From positions 2,575,001 to 2,639,000 of the forward strand of contig NZ_CP102409.1 in NCBI RefSeq assembly GCF_024628725.1: a DNA stretch of 64,000 bases, read 5' to 3'. The position numbers and the translations under genes are program-made. Within the stretch, counting starts at the first letter, position 1. Every line of letters starts with the position of its first letter. Below are positions 33,658 to 41,892 of the stretch, one piece after another. The stretch is from Ruegeria sp. YS9 (GTDB lineage Bacteria > Pseudomonadota > Alphaproteobacteria > Rhodobacterales > Rhodobacteraceae). The notes under the pieces were generated by a model. It was not told the DNA's origin. It saw only the letters and a list, made by a program, of their open reading frames with translations, and did not search any database.

Positions 33658-33777
33658 TGATCGCGTGTCCATTTCAGCTGTCTGGGCAGGTGTCTAAGGC
33701 TTCCACTTGCGAGAGGCAAGGTATAGACACCGCGACGAAACGACCAAATCGCGAACTTGTTGCATGGAATCGACCAA

Positions 33778-34611
33778 ATGACCAATCGCATTGCTTTTCA
33801 GGGCGAACCCGGCGCCTACAGTCACGAGGCCTGCCGCAACGCACGCCCCGAAATGGAGGCCCTGCCCTGCCGCACATTCGAGGACGTGATCGAATCAGTT
33901 CGCTCGGGCGCGGCCGATCTGGCGATGCTGCCGGTCGAAAACACGACCTATGGTCGGGTTGCCGACATTCACCGGCTGCTGCCGCATAGCGGGCTTCATA
34001 TCATCGATGAAGCGTTCGTGCGTGTTCACATCAACCTTCTTGGTGTACCCGGCGCCAAGCTGGAGGACATCACCGAAGCGCATTCGCATCTGGTGCTGCT
34101 GCCGCAGTGCTCCGGCTTCCTGAAAGAACACGGTATTCGCGGCCGTGTTAGTCCCGACAATGCCCGCGCTGCGCGCGAAGTGGCCGAAATCGGGGATTTG
34201 CATTCCGCCGCTCTGGCCAGCGAACTTGCGGCTGAAATCTACGACCTGAACGTGCTGGCCCGCCATATCGAGGACAATGACGACAACACGACCCGTTTCC
34301 TTGTCATGTCCCGAGAGGCGGATCTGTCTCGTCGGGGTGAGTATGAAATGATCACCAGCTTCGTTTTTCAGGTCCGCAACATCCCGGCCGCGCTTTACAA
34401 GGCAATGGGTGGCTTTGCCACGAACGGGATCAACATGACCAAGCTGGAAAGCTATATGGTCGACGGGTCCTTCACGGCAACGCAGTTTTATGCGGACATC
34501 GTTGGACATCCCGAAGACCGTAACGTGCAGCTGGCCATGGACGAGCTGGAACATTTCACGACCAATGTCGAGATTCTTGGCGTCTACCCAGCGGCCCATC
34601 CGCGCGGCTGA
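33778..34611 (+). CDS. pheA: Prephenate dehydratase
   Basis: Converts prephenate to phenylpyruvate in phenylalanine synthesis. It is 277 aa from the ATG at 33778 (MTNRIAFQGEPGAYSHEAC). The catalytic domain has GEPGAYSHEA, the VENTTYGRV segment and the catalytic DNTTRFLV motif (Thr-Arg-Phe). The C-terminal ACT domain (about 195-277) begins TSFVFQVRNIPAALYKAMGG and should bind Phe for feedback inhibition. There is no fused chorismate mutase. It is transcribed divergently from the cytochrome c gene. Confidence 0.95.
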   Translation: MTNRIAFQGEPGAYSHEACRNARPEMEALPCRTFEDVIESVRSGAADLAMLPVENTTYGRVADIHRLLPHSGLHIIDEAFVRVHINLLGVPGAKLEDITEAHSHLVLLPQCSGFLKEHGIRGRVSPDNARAAREVAEIGDLHSAALASELAAEIYDLNVLARHIEDNDDNTTRFLVMSREADLSRRGEYEMITSFVFQVRNIPAALYKAMGGFATNGINMTKLESYMVDGSFTATQFYADIVGHPEDRNVQLAMDELEHFTTNVEILGVYPAAHPRG

Positions 34612-34615
34612 GACA

Positions 34616-35158
34616 TCATTCGGCATTCCTGCCAAACTCGGATCGGCGCGTATCACCGCGCCACGCCTGAAGTATCGATTGAACATTTGCCTCGACACCT
34701 TCGGCCGAGTCGATCTCGATGTCGTAAACCCTGCCGTCGTGAATCAAGGAATGGTCGCGCGCAGCGCTGCCCAGTTCGCGGTCGCCCCGAAGGCGCTCGC
34801 GCTCAACCAACAGGGCCAGCGGGCAATGAACCGCCACGAACAGGATGTCGTGCTGAGCCAACAGCGATCTCAGATCATCAGCCCATTTCGGGGTGTCCAG
34901 GATATGTTCTATTATCAGGTTGTTACCCGCATCCGCATAGGCGGCCAGTGATGCATGAAACCCGTCAAAAACCTTTGCGCGGTCTGCCTTCCAGTCAAAC
35001 GCTCCGTTTTTGTACCCGGCCGTAGGCAGAACACCGGAATCGCGCAGATGATCAATCGAGATATGCCAGAACGGCTCCTTGATACTCTGCTGCAATGCCC
35101 GCGCAATCGTGCTCTTTCCGCTGCTCGACGCCCCGTGCAGGAAGATTATGCTCGCCAT
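34616..35158 (-). CDS. Chloramphenicol phosphotransferase-like kinase
   Basis: P-loop kinase-like protein of 180 aa in the CPT family. It has the Walker A GASSSGKSTIARALQ at the N-terminus and the family segment KVFDGFHASLAAYADAGNNL around residues 62-82. Named members phosphorylate chloramphenicol in producers, but in this phylum the true substrate is unknown, so resistance should not be assumed. It converges with pheA (four-base gap) and is followed on the same strand by a stand-alone operon-like series: GNAT, SRPBCC and nudC lie upstream of it. Confidence 0.8.
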   Translation of the reverse strand: MASIIFLHGASSSGKSTIARALQQSIKEPFWHISIDHLRDSGVLPTAGYKNGAFDWKADRAKVFDGFHASLAAYADAGNNLIIEHILDTPKWADDLRSLLAQHDILFVAVHCPLALLVERERLRGDRELGSAARDHSLIHDGRVYDIEIDSAEGVEANVQSILQAWRGDTRRSEFGRNAE

Positions 35159-35182
35159 CCGTCCTCCACAGCGTCCGAACCG

Positions 35183-35650
35183 CTAGGCATCCAGTCTGAA
35201 TACCTTGGATATCTCACCGGGGGCATGCCTGTATGCCCTGAAACCCATCGCCTCGTAATAGGCCAGACCTTCGGCGTTGTCCTTGCCAATCGTTGCGTCG
35301 ATGGCTGGCAAACCATGCGCTCGAGCGGCTTCCAGTGAGCAGGCAAACAGCTTTCGACCAATTCCCATCCGCGCAGCAGACGGACGGATATGCGTTCCGA
35401 TTACGCCCCATCCAACAGGTGTTCCGTACAGGTTGTCTTTCTCTGCCTCCTTCAGGGATTGAAAGCCCAGAATTCGACCGTCCGGATCAACTGCGACCGT
35501 GCACCTGATACGTTGGGGGTCGTGAATATAGCGCTCGTGAACAAAGTCCTTGCTGCCTGCGGTCAAACGTTTTCCTGCTTTGAATATCTCGCTCAGTACG
35601 TCAGCTAGACCGTCTGCGTCGCTTTCCCGCAGATCTCTAAGGTCGTACAT
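35183..35650 (-). CDS. GNAT family N-acetyltransferase
   Basis: Acetyl-CoA-dependent acyltransferase of 155 aa, substrate unknown. The acetyl-CoA-binding motif A appears as RPSAARMGIGRKLFACSLEA (pattern R-x2-G-x-G/A), and motif B as NAEGLAYYEAMGFRAYRHA. I chose the ATG at 35650 with GGAGGA ten bases upstream; a TTG at 35656 is too close to that site. It lies 24 bases upstream of the CPT-like kinase on the same strand, so the two may be cotranscribed. Confidence 0.8.
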   Translation of the reverse strand: MYDLRDLRESDADGLADVLSEIFKAGKRLTAGSKDFVHERYIHDPQRIRCTVAVDPDGRILGFQSLKEAEKDNLYGTPVGWGVIGTHIRPSAARMGIGRKLFACSLEAARAHGLPAIDATIGKDNAEGLAYYEAMGFRAYRHAPGEISKVFRLDA

Positions 35651-35674
35651 GTTCAAAGCATCCTCCGCCGAGTC

Positions 35675-36145
35675 TTACTGCCGGCTGTGGAAATGGCGCT
35701 GCTCCAGTTCACGCGCAAACTCGCTGAACCGCACCTGGAATTGCTTGCGGAACTTTGACTGTCCAAGCTTCATGGACTGCAACAGCAACCGCGCGGGCAA
35801 GGATTTTGCGGCCAAGGACATCTCAACGCTCAGGCGTGTCCGACGCGGGGACAGGGCCAGAAAATCCACTGTCGTCAGGCCGGTCATCCCTTTGCTGGCC
35901 GCCTCGAACCGCATTTGCGACGGCTTGTCATAGTCCGTCATCACCACCGACATCTGACGCGGCTTTCCACGCAACCTGAATTCCGTTTTCCATTCGGTGC
36001 CAGCAATCACCATTGCATCCGCGCCGAGGCGCCGCACGTCGATGCCACGACGCATCGCCATACGCTCGAACCTCTCGAAATCCGACACCATGTCGAATAC
36101 CGAATTGATAGGGGCTTCGATATCTTCCCGCGCTGAAAACTGCAT
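35675..36145 (-). CDS. SRPBCC family protein
   Basis: Small soluble protein of 156 aa with a START/SRPBCC-type fold: it begins MQFSAREDIEAPINSVFDMV, the common N-terminal strand and helix, and ends in a long amphipathic helix rich in Arg/Glu. Members bind hydrophobic ligands or act as polyketide cyclase-like proteins; none of the diagnostic residues lets me name a ligand. It lies 37 bases after nudC and 24 bases before the GNAT gene. Confidence 0.75.
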   Translation of the reverse strand: MQFSAREDIEAPINSVFDMVSDFERFERMAMRRGIDVRRLGADAMVIAGTEWKTEFRLRGKPRQMSVVMTDYDKPSQMRFEAASKGMTGLTTVDFLALSPRRTRLSVEMSLAAKSLPARLLLQSMKLGQSKFRKQFQVRFSEFARELEQRHFHSRQ

Positions 36146-36182
36146 AGTGACCTTTGCTGTTTATGGCTTCACCAGTTTTTCC

Positions 36183-37166
36183 TCAGTCCAGCGTATCCGC
36201 AAGCCAGTTCTGAAGCAGAAAATGAGCGATAGCCCCCTTGCGCGCCGGCAACAACCGGGGATGTTCGCCGGCAAATGCCTGCATCATTTCGGATTTGCTG
36301 ACCCACATCGCCTCTTCGATCTCGACCGGATCGATCACGATGTCGCGCGACAGGGCCTCGCCGGCGCATCCGAACATCAGGGATGCCGGGAAAGGCCAGG
36401 GCTGGCTGGACAGGTAAGCCACCGCGCCAACAGGTACGCCTGCCTCTTCCATCACCTCGCGGCGCACCGCCGCTTCCAGCGTTTCGCCGGGTTCGACAAA
36501 TCCTGCCAGCAAGGAAAACATCCCCTCGGGCCACCCTGGGGATCGCCCCATAAGCACACTGTCCCCATGCGTAATCAGCATGATCACAACCGGATCCGTG
36601 CGCGGAAAATGCTGCCCGCCGCAAGACGGGCAACTGCGCTGCCACCCCCCTTGCGACACATCACTGGCTGCGCCGCAGCGGGCACAGAAGCGATGTGTTT
36701 CGTGCCAACCGACAACCGCCTTGGCCGATGCGGCCAGTTCAGCATCACGGGGCGACAATCGCGCCATGATCCGGCGAAGCTCGGCAAAGACATGTCCTTG
36801 GGGCAAATCAGGATGCTGCTGTTCGGATCTGTCCACGAACTCTCCCAGGCCGGTCAGATCCAATCCCTCTGCCCCCCAGGCCGAGATATCCGCGGCAAAC
36901 AGGGGTGCGCCCTCGGCACTCAGGCCCAGAAAAACCGGTGCTTCGATTACGCCGCCGGGGCCATCGCTGACCAGCGGGTGGCTCATCTGCGTCAGGGCAA
37001 GCTGATCCAGCGCCGCGCCCACGACCAGAAGCTTGCCTCGCCACAACAATATGCATCGCGCGGCAGGGTTGCGCGCCATCTCGGACAGCTTCTCTGAATC
37101 CCCACGAAGATGTGCTGCCCGATTCAGGCCCGAGCCGCCGAAAGTCACCTGCTCTGCTTTTTTCAT
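36183..37166 (-). CDS. nudC: NAD(+) diphosphatase / deNADding hydrolase NudC
   Basis: Nudix hydrolase that cleaves NADH to NMNH and AMP and removes NAD caps from RNA. It is 327 aa. Features in order: an N-terminal domain, a four-cysteine zinc ribbon (CARCGAAS and CPSCGGQHFP), and the Nudix box GFVEPGETLEAAVRREVMEE with AGV. The SQPWPFPASLMFGC motif just after the box is specific to the NADH pyrophosphatase group. The ATG at 37166 has AAGGA six bases upstream. It heads the minus-strand series with SRPBCC and GNAT. Confidence 0.93.
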   Translation of the reverse strand: MKKAEQVTFGGSGLNRAAHLRGDSEKLSEMARNPAARCILLWRGKLLVVGAALDQLALTQMSHPLVSDGPGGVIEAPVFLGLSAEGAPLFAADISAWGAEGLDLTGLGEFVDRSEQQHPDLPQGHVFAELRRIMARLSPRDAELAASAKAVVGWHETHRFCARCGAASDVSQGGWQRSCPSCGGQHFPRTDPVVIMLITHGDSVLMGRSPGWPEGMFSLLAGFVEPGETLEAAVRREVMEEAGVPVGAVAYLSSQPWPFPASLMFGCAGEALSRDIVIDPVEIEEAMWVSKSEMMQAFAGEHPRLLPARKGAIAHFLLQNWLADTLD

Positions 37167-37348
37167 TGGAATTCCTTCTGGTCTTGCGCACAGGGCTGCC
37201 ATGTCTCAGGCCCTGTTGCAATGGCAATTCAAGACGCAAAACGCACAGACGCGCCGCCGAAAAGCCGCATGGCGGCCTCGGAAAAATCATCTAGACTGCG
37301 TTTTGATGATTTTAGCCCATTGCCACATTCAAAAGCAGAACAACAAAA

Positions 37349-39217
37349 GTGAAGCAAAACCCATCGACGCAGGCTCACCCCACAAAAGACCGTGGGCGTA
37401 TTCGTATTCTTGCCACCTCCGACCTGCACATGCATCTGACCGGTTTTGACTATTACGCGGACACACCAGACCCAACGCTTGGGTTGACTCGCACCGCCAG
37501 CCTGATCCGCAAGGCCCGACACGAGGCCACAGACGCGCTGGTACTGATGTTCGACAACGGGGATTCGCTCCAGGGAACGCCGATGGGCGAATGGGCCGTT
37601 CGGAACGACAAACCCCACCCGATGATGCAGGCATTCAAGGCGCTGGACTATGATGCGATTGGTCTGGGCAATCATGATTTCGGGTTCGGGCTGCCTACAT
37701 TGGACAAGACCCTTGCGCAAGCCCCGTGCCCGGTTCTGTGCGGCAATCTTCATCGGTCCGGAGAACGACAATCATGGCAGCGTTTTGCGATCCTCGACCG
37801 TATCGTGTCGGTGGGAAACAAGGATGTACCCATTCGCATCGGCGTGTTTTCGGTTCTGCCACCGCAGACAACACGTTGGGAAGAACACAATCTGAACGAA
37901 ACCGTAGAGGCGGACGACATCGTTGTCGCGGCCCGGTCCCTGACGCGTCTTTTGCGCGTAAAGGGGTGCGATCTGATCGTGGCGCTCGCCCATTCCGGGC
38001 TTGGACACCCGGACACAGCGACCGACACTGAAAATGCCGTTATTCCCCTGGCCGCGATCGAGGGCATCGACGCTGTGGTCGCCGGGCACACTCACCTGAC
38101 CCTTCCCGCACGCACCGGCGCGCAAACCCCGAATGTGGATTACGTGAAAGGGCTGGTGCATGGAACGCCGGTTGTCATGCCCGGCTCGGCAGGCGCATAT
38201 CTTGGAGTAATCGATCTCGCCGTTACCCTACAGCCCCAGTCGGGGCTGCGTGTTGTTGACAGCCACGCCGAATTGCGCCCGGTTTCGGTGGACGGCACCG
38301 CGATTGGCGAAGATTTGGCAATCGCGAATCTGGTTGAACACGCACATCAGCAGACCCGTCAGGACATGGCAGCGCCCGTTGCGCACGTCTCGGAGACATT
38401 GCACAGCTATTTCAGCTTCTGTGCGCCGGATCGTGGATTGACGCTTGTTGCCGCCGCACAAGCAGCCGCGTTGCGCCCTTTTTTACACGGCACCCCGCTT
38501 GCAGAGCTGCCGCTGTTGTCAGCCGCGTCACCAGCCAAATGCGGCGGACGCTCTGGCCCCAGACACTACACGGACGTGCCGCCCGGTGAAATCTGTCTGC
38601 GTCACGTGGCGGACCTGCATGTCTTTCCCAACGAGTTGCGCGCGGTTCAGATCACGGGCGCGCAGCTGCTGGAATGGTTGGAGATGTCAGCCAGTGCATT
38701 CAACCAACAATTCCCCGATGCCGAGGCAGAACTGTTCGACCGGGATCGGGCGGGATACAATTTCGATGTCATCTTTGGCCTGTCCTATCAGATCGACCCG
38801 TCGCAACAGGCGCGTTACGATGTCGGGGGGCAAATGATCCATCCCGGCCACAGGCGAGTGCATCATCTGACTTGCGCGGGCCAAGCCGTGCGGCCGGATC
38901 AGACATTTGTCGTTGCGCTCGATAATTATCGCGCAAGCGGAGGCGGACATTTCCCGCATGTGTCATCGGCCCCTGCCATAGATCTGCCCCCGCTGGATAT
39001 CCGGGACATTTTGCGGGATTACATGACGCACCGCCTGCCACCCGACCCATTGGCCCGGCAACCTTATCCGTTCTCGCTGATGCCGAAATCGGGGGTGACG
39101 ACCATTCTTCGGACCGGTCCCGGTGCTTTGAAGTATGTCGACGAATTGAAGAGGTTTGCCCCCACGATTCTGGAACCTGACGAACAGGGTTTTGCGCGCA
39201 TTCGCCTGACGCTCTGA
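37349..39217 (+). CDS. 2',3'-cyclic-nucleotide phosphodiesterase / nucleotidase family protein
   Basis: CpdB/5'-nucleotidase family protein of 622 aa. The N-terminal metallophosphoesterase domain has the metal motifs ATSDLHMHL, DNGDSLQGTP, GLGNHDFGFG and GHTHL. The C-terminal nucleotidase domain covers about residues 330-580, with the AVQITGAQLLEWLEMSA segment. Unlike most relatives, no signal peptide is seen: the GTG start gives MKQNPSTQAHPTKDRGRIRI. The exported start might lie in another frame upstream, but I find none. Ribosome-binding site weak. It stands divergent from nudC over 182 bases. Confidence 0.85.
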   Translation: MKQNPSTQAHPTKDRGRIRILATSDLHMHLTGFDYYADTPDPTLGLTRTASLIRKARHEATDALVLMFDNGDSLQGTPMGEWAVRNDKPHPMMQAFKALDYDAIGLGNHDFGFGLPTLDKTLAQAPCPVLCGNLHRSGERQSWQRFAILDRIVSVGNKDVPIRIGVFSVLPPQTTRWEEHNLNETVEADDIVVAARSLTRLLRVKGCDLIVALAHSGLGHPDTATDTENAVIPLAAIEGIDAVVAGHTHLTLPARTGAQTPNVDYVKGLVHGTPVVMPGSAGAYLGVIDLAVTLQPQSGLRVVDSHAELRPVSVDGTAIGEDLAIANLVEHAHQQTRQDMAAPVAHVSETLHSYFSFCAPDRGLTLVAAAQAAALRPFLHGTPLAELPLLSAASPAKCGGRSGPRHYTDVPPGEICLRHVADLHVFPNELRAVQITGAQLLEWLEMSASAFNQQFPDAEAELFDRDRAGYNFDVIFGLSYQIDPSQQARYDVGGQMIHPGHRRVHHLTCAGQAVRPDQTFVVALDNYRASGGGHFPHVSSAPAIDLPPLDIRDILRDYMTHRLPPDPLARQPYPFSLMPKSGVTTILRTGPGALKYVDELKRFAPTILEPDEQGFARIRLTL

Positions 39218-39221
39218 CGGG

Positions 39222-39250
39222 TTGTCTTTTTCCGAAGCCTTCCCTATATC
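39222..39250 (+). promoter_or_regulatory. Promoter of the SRP RNA gene
   Basis: TTGTCT (39222-39227) and TATATC (39245-39250) with a 17-base spacer place the start of transcription about seven bases later, at the first base of the folded SRP RNA (39258). Confidence 0.75.
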
Positions 39251-39257
39251 CAGAGTC

Positions 39258-39351
39258 GAGAGGTTGGCGCGGGCGAGCGCCTCGCCAACCTGGTCAGGTC
39301 CGGAAGGAAGCAGCCACAACGAGCCCCGCTTGGGTCGATGTCCAACCTCTC
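39258..39351 (+). ncRNA. ffs: Signal recognition particle RNA (4.5S type)
   Basis: Small bacterial SRP RNA of about 94 bases. The universal domain IV core is at about 39293-39313 (GTCAGGTCCGGAAGGAAGCAG), containing the GGAA tetraloop and the asymmetric loop that binds Ffh. A closing stem pairs GAGAGGTTGG (39258-39267) with CCAACCTCTC (39342-39351). The ends are inferred from this stem and the promoter. It lies just downstream of the nucleotidase gene and upstream of rsgA. Confidence 0.95.
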
Positions 39352-39381
39352 ACTTTATGAACCTTAATGAACCTTGGCCGC

Positions 39382-39431
39382 AGGAGGGCTTTATGATTGT
39401 AGCAAAGACCCTTCGGGCAGCACGGTTCTGA
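39382..39431 (+). CDS. Possible 12-residue leader peptide before rsgA
   Basis: AGGAGG at 39382-39387 stands five bases before an ATG at 39393. The frame reads MIVAKTLRAARF and stops at 39431, 42 bases before the next long frame. The ribosome-binding site is the best in the neighbourhood. Direct repeats ATGAACCTTA and ATGAACCTTG at about 39357-39375 precede it. It could be a translated leader affecting rsgA, or chance. No homologue can be judged by eye. Confidence 0.3.
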
Positions 39432-39523
39432 CCTCACGGTATCGACTGACTGCCTGAACACATGACCCGGGGATGAGCGATTGCCATCCGTCGGGAGTAC
39501 TGTTTCTGACGACAGGCAGACCA

Positions 39524-40549
39524 ATGTTTCTTACACTTTCGGACCTGGGATGGTCCTCTCACTTTGCTGCGCAACACGCGGCTTATCCTTCCTGCACACC
39601 TTTTCGCATCACTTCCGTTCATCGGGACCGCCTGATCGGGCTGAACCCGGATGGTGAAGTCCCGTTGCTGAACCTCGATCAGTCAACCGGCACCTATGCC
39701 GTTGGTGACTGGGTTCTCACCGACGACGACAAACGCGTGCGCCATTTGCTCGACCGGCGCAGCCTGCTGCACCGGCGCGCCGCCGGAACAGGTGCCGCGA
39801 CGCAACTGATCGCAGCCAATGTCGATGTGCTGATCATCGTCAGTTCCTGCAATGCCGATTTCAACCTGCCCCGGCTGGAACGATATCTGGCGCTTGCGCA
39901 TCAGGCCGGGTGTTACCCGGTCGTCGTTCTGACGAAGGCAGACACATCGGCGGACCCTGACAGTTTCACGGGACAGGTACAATCATTGGACCCGTTCCTG
40001 ACGGTTCTGGCGATCAACGCGCTGGACCCGGCAGAGGTTGAAAAGGTTCTGTCCTGGTGCCCCAAAAGCCAGACCGGAGCGCTGGTTGGCTCGTCGGGCG
40101 TTGGCAAGACGACGCTTGCCAATACCATGACCGGTCAGGATCTCGCCACCTCGGACATTCGCGAGGATGACGCGCGGGGCCGGCACACGACGACCGCTCG
40201 GGCACTGCACCGGATGCGCAACGGCGGCTGGTTGATCGATACACCCGGTATGCGCGCGTTGCGCCTGCTGGACGCTCAGGACGGGATCGACGACGTTTTC
40301 TCGGACCTTGCCGCGTTGAGCCGGGACTGCCGTTTTTCGGATTGCCAGCACAACTCCGAGCCCGGATGTGCCGTGCAAAAGGCGATCAGCCACGGCACGC
40401 TTGACCCGGCTCGATTGGACCGGTGGCGCAAGCTTCGGCGCGAAGATCAGCGCAACTCAGAAACTGTCGCGCAGTCCCGGGCGCGGGACAAAGCGTTCGG
40501 CAAGATGGTCCGTGGCGTCATGAAGGAAAAGAAGCTTCGCAACCGGTGA
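39524..40549 (+). CDS. rsgA: Ribosome small subunit-dependent GTPase A
   Basis: Circularly permuted GTPase that checks 30S maturation. It is 341 aa from the ATG at 39524 (MFLTLSDLGWSSHFAAQHAA); an ATG at 39473 would add 17 residues. An N-terminal OB-like domain is followed by the G motifs in permuted order: TKAD (G4), the P-loop GSSGVGKTT (G1), then DTPGMR (G3). The C-terminal zinc region has CRFSDCQHNSEPGCAV, with the His/Cys pattern of the family, and a basic tail. It may be co-expressed from the short leader peptide region. A hairpin follows at 40552. Confidence 0.93.
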   Translation: MFLTLSDLGWSSHFAAQHAAYPSCTPFRITSVHRDRLIGLNPDGEVPLLNLDQSTGTYAVGDWVLTDDDKRVRHLLDRRSLLHRRAAGTGAATQLIAANVDVLIIVSSCNADFNLPRLERYLALAHQAGCYPVVVLTKADTSADPDSFTGQVQSLDPFLTVLAINALDPAEVEKVLSWCPKSQTGALVGSSGVGKTTLANTMTGQDLATSDIREDDARGRHTTTARALHRMRNGGWLIDTPGMRALRLLDAQDGIDDVFSDLAALSRDCRFSDCQHNSEPGCAVQKAISHGTLDPARLDRWRKLRREDQRNSETVAQSRARDKAFGKMVRGVMKEKKLRNR

Positions 40550-40551
40550 TG

Positions 40552-40577
40552 GCAGGACGGTGCCCGGCCCGTCCTGC
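40552..40577. other. Hairpin between convergent rsgA and hydrolase genes
   Basis: GCAGGACGG (40552-40560) pairs with CCGTCCTGC (40569-40577) around eight bases, in the 39-base gap between the two stops. There is no U-tract on either side, so a terminator role is only likely, not shown. Confidence 0.5.
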
Positions 40578-40588
40578 GCCGCGTCTGG

Positions 40589-41509
40589 TCAGGCGATCAG
40601 TCGCGGCCAAACCGCTGCGTTGCGCCGGGCAAATGCTCCGATATGTCCAACCTCAGGCAACCCGAAATCGGCGGGGCTCAGCAGGTGACGGTTGGCATCG
40701 GGGCCGTAAAGGTCCGCAAGCCGCCAAACCGCTTCCGGCGGCACCATCTGGTCGTCCTCGAAGGTGAACAAATCCACGGGCGTTCCAGAATCCTTCCACT
40801 GCGCCGCAGGTAACTCATGCCCGATTTCAGGCACATAATTCAAAGGCGCGGTACACCATTTGCGCCACTGCCAATAGACCGATGCCGGCAGGTCCGAGCC
40901 AAACCCGATCGCCTTTCCGGGAAGGTAGCCAAGGGCTCGGGCCAAAAGCGGAGCATGGCCGTACCAGAACAACCCCGCCAAACCCCGATAGGGCCACGGA
41001 TGGTCGCTTAGGGTCACAAGCCCCGAACACACACAGATCATCCGGTCAATCAGATCGATATCCGGTTGCACAGGCCCCAACATCGCGCCGACGGAATGGC
41101 CGATGGTCCAGTGTTTCGCATTCGGGTATCGCCGACGCATTTCCGCCCGTGCCGCGGGCATGTCGATCAAGGCCCAATCCGCCATGGTCGCACGCGAATC
41201 TTTCAGGCGGCCGGTCAAGGAATGCCCATAATCCCGATAGTCATAGGTCAGGCAGGCCATACCCTTCTCAGCGGCAAGCCATCGTGCGAAATGACGGTAA
41301 TAATCACGCGGCACACCCGTTGCACTGTTCAGCACGACGACGATTTCGGGCGAAGTCAGCGGGCTATACAATCGGGCGGACAGTGTTTTCTGCCCGGAAG
41401 GAAAGCGAAACTCCTCGGTCAATACCGTTTGCTCTGTATCCAACATGATCTCTGGCTTTTCGCTTGGTAAATCCGGTTTCCGAACCTCGACACCCTCGAC
41501 ATTATGCAT
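40589..41509 (-). CDS. Alpha/beta hydrolase
   Basis: Alpha/beta-fold hydrolase of 306 aa with a complete triad: nucleophile in GHSVGAM (about residue 148), acid in FEDDQMVPPEA, and histidine in GLPEVGHIGAFA near the C-terminus. An LTYDYRDYGHSL strand precedes the nucleophile. It resembles serine aminopeptidase/lysophospholipase-type hydrolases; the substrate cannot be deduced. Start uncertain: the ATG at 41509 gives MHNVEGVEVRKPDL; an ATG at 41446 (MLDTEQTVLTEE) is an alternative. No signal peptide. Confidence 0.75.
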   Translation of the reverse strand: MHNVEGVEVRKPDLPSEKPEIMLDTEQTVLTEEFRFPSGQKTLSARLYSPLTSPEIVVVLNSATGVPRDYYRHFARWLAAEKGMACLTYDYRDYGHSLTGRLKDSRATMADWALIDMPAARAEMRRRYPNAKHWTIGHSVGAMLGPVQPDIDLIDRMICVCSGLVTLSDHPWPYRGLAGLFWYGHAPLLARALGYLPGKAIGFGSDLPASVYWQWRKWCTAPLNYVPEIGHELPAAQWKDSGTPVDLFTFEDDQMVPPEAVWRLADLYGPDANRHLLSPADFGLPEVGHIGAFARRNAAVWPRLIA

Positions 41510-41597
41510 GAACCTACATCGTATCCAGCATGACCAAGCGTCCGGCCAAAAGATCGGCTTGACTCGATGCGTACTCAAACGCTAGCGGTTGTGTGAT

Positions 41598-41793
41598 GGT
41601 TTCCGGCCTCCACAAGGGGTCGGGATGAAAAGGGAACACGGTGCGGTAATGTCTGGTCATGCAGGCAACAACCAAATCCGCGACTGCCCCCGCAACTGTA
41701 AGCGGTAAGCGATGCCAAAACACCACTGGCCCGAAAGGCTGGGAAGGTCGGCAAAGCGATGACCCGCAAGTCAGGAGACCTGCCATCGGAAAC
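41598..41793 (+). promoter_or_regulatory. Cobalamin riboswitch
   Basis: Adenosylcobalamin-type riboswitch. The B12 box AAGTCAGGAGACCTGCC sits at 41768-41784. Other consensus blocks are in order: GATGAAAAGGGAA, the CCGCGACTGCCCCCGCAACTG core, CCACTGG and CTGGGAAGG. The P1 stem pairs GTTTCCG (41599-41605) with CGGAAAC (41787-41793). It ends 100 bases before the ATG of the small cysteine-containing gene at 41893, which it should repress when B12 is plentiful. A terminator is not obvious, so translational control is likely. Confidence 0.93.
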
Positions 41794-41892
41794 GAAACCG
41801 AAACTCGGGCGGGGTGTCCGGGCAGGTCCTGACGGCATCACGCTGTCCCACCTGTCCCAAATATCCTGTCCACCACGCGCGGAGGGCGCAGG

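Noticed and set aside
34616..35158. Labelling the CPT-like protein as an antibiotic-resistance gene
   Set aside because: Only the family fold is visible; there is no resistance context and no evidence for the substrate.
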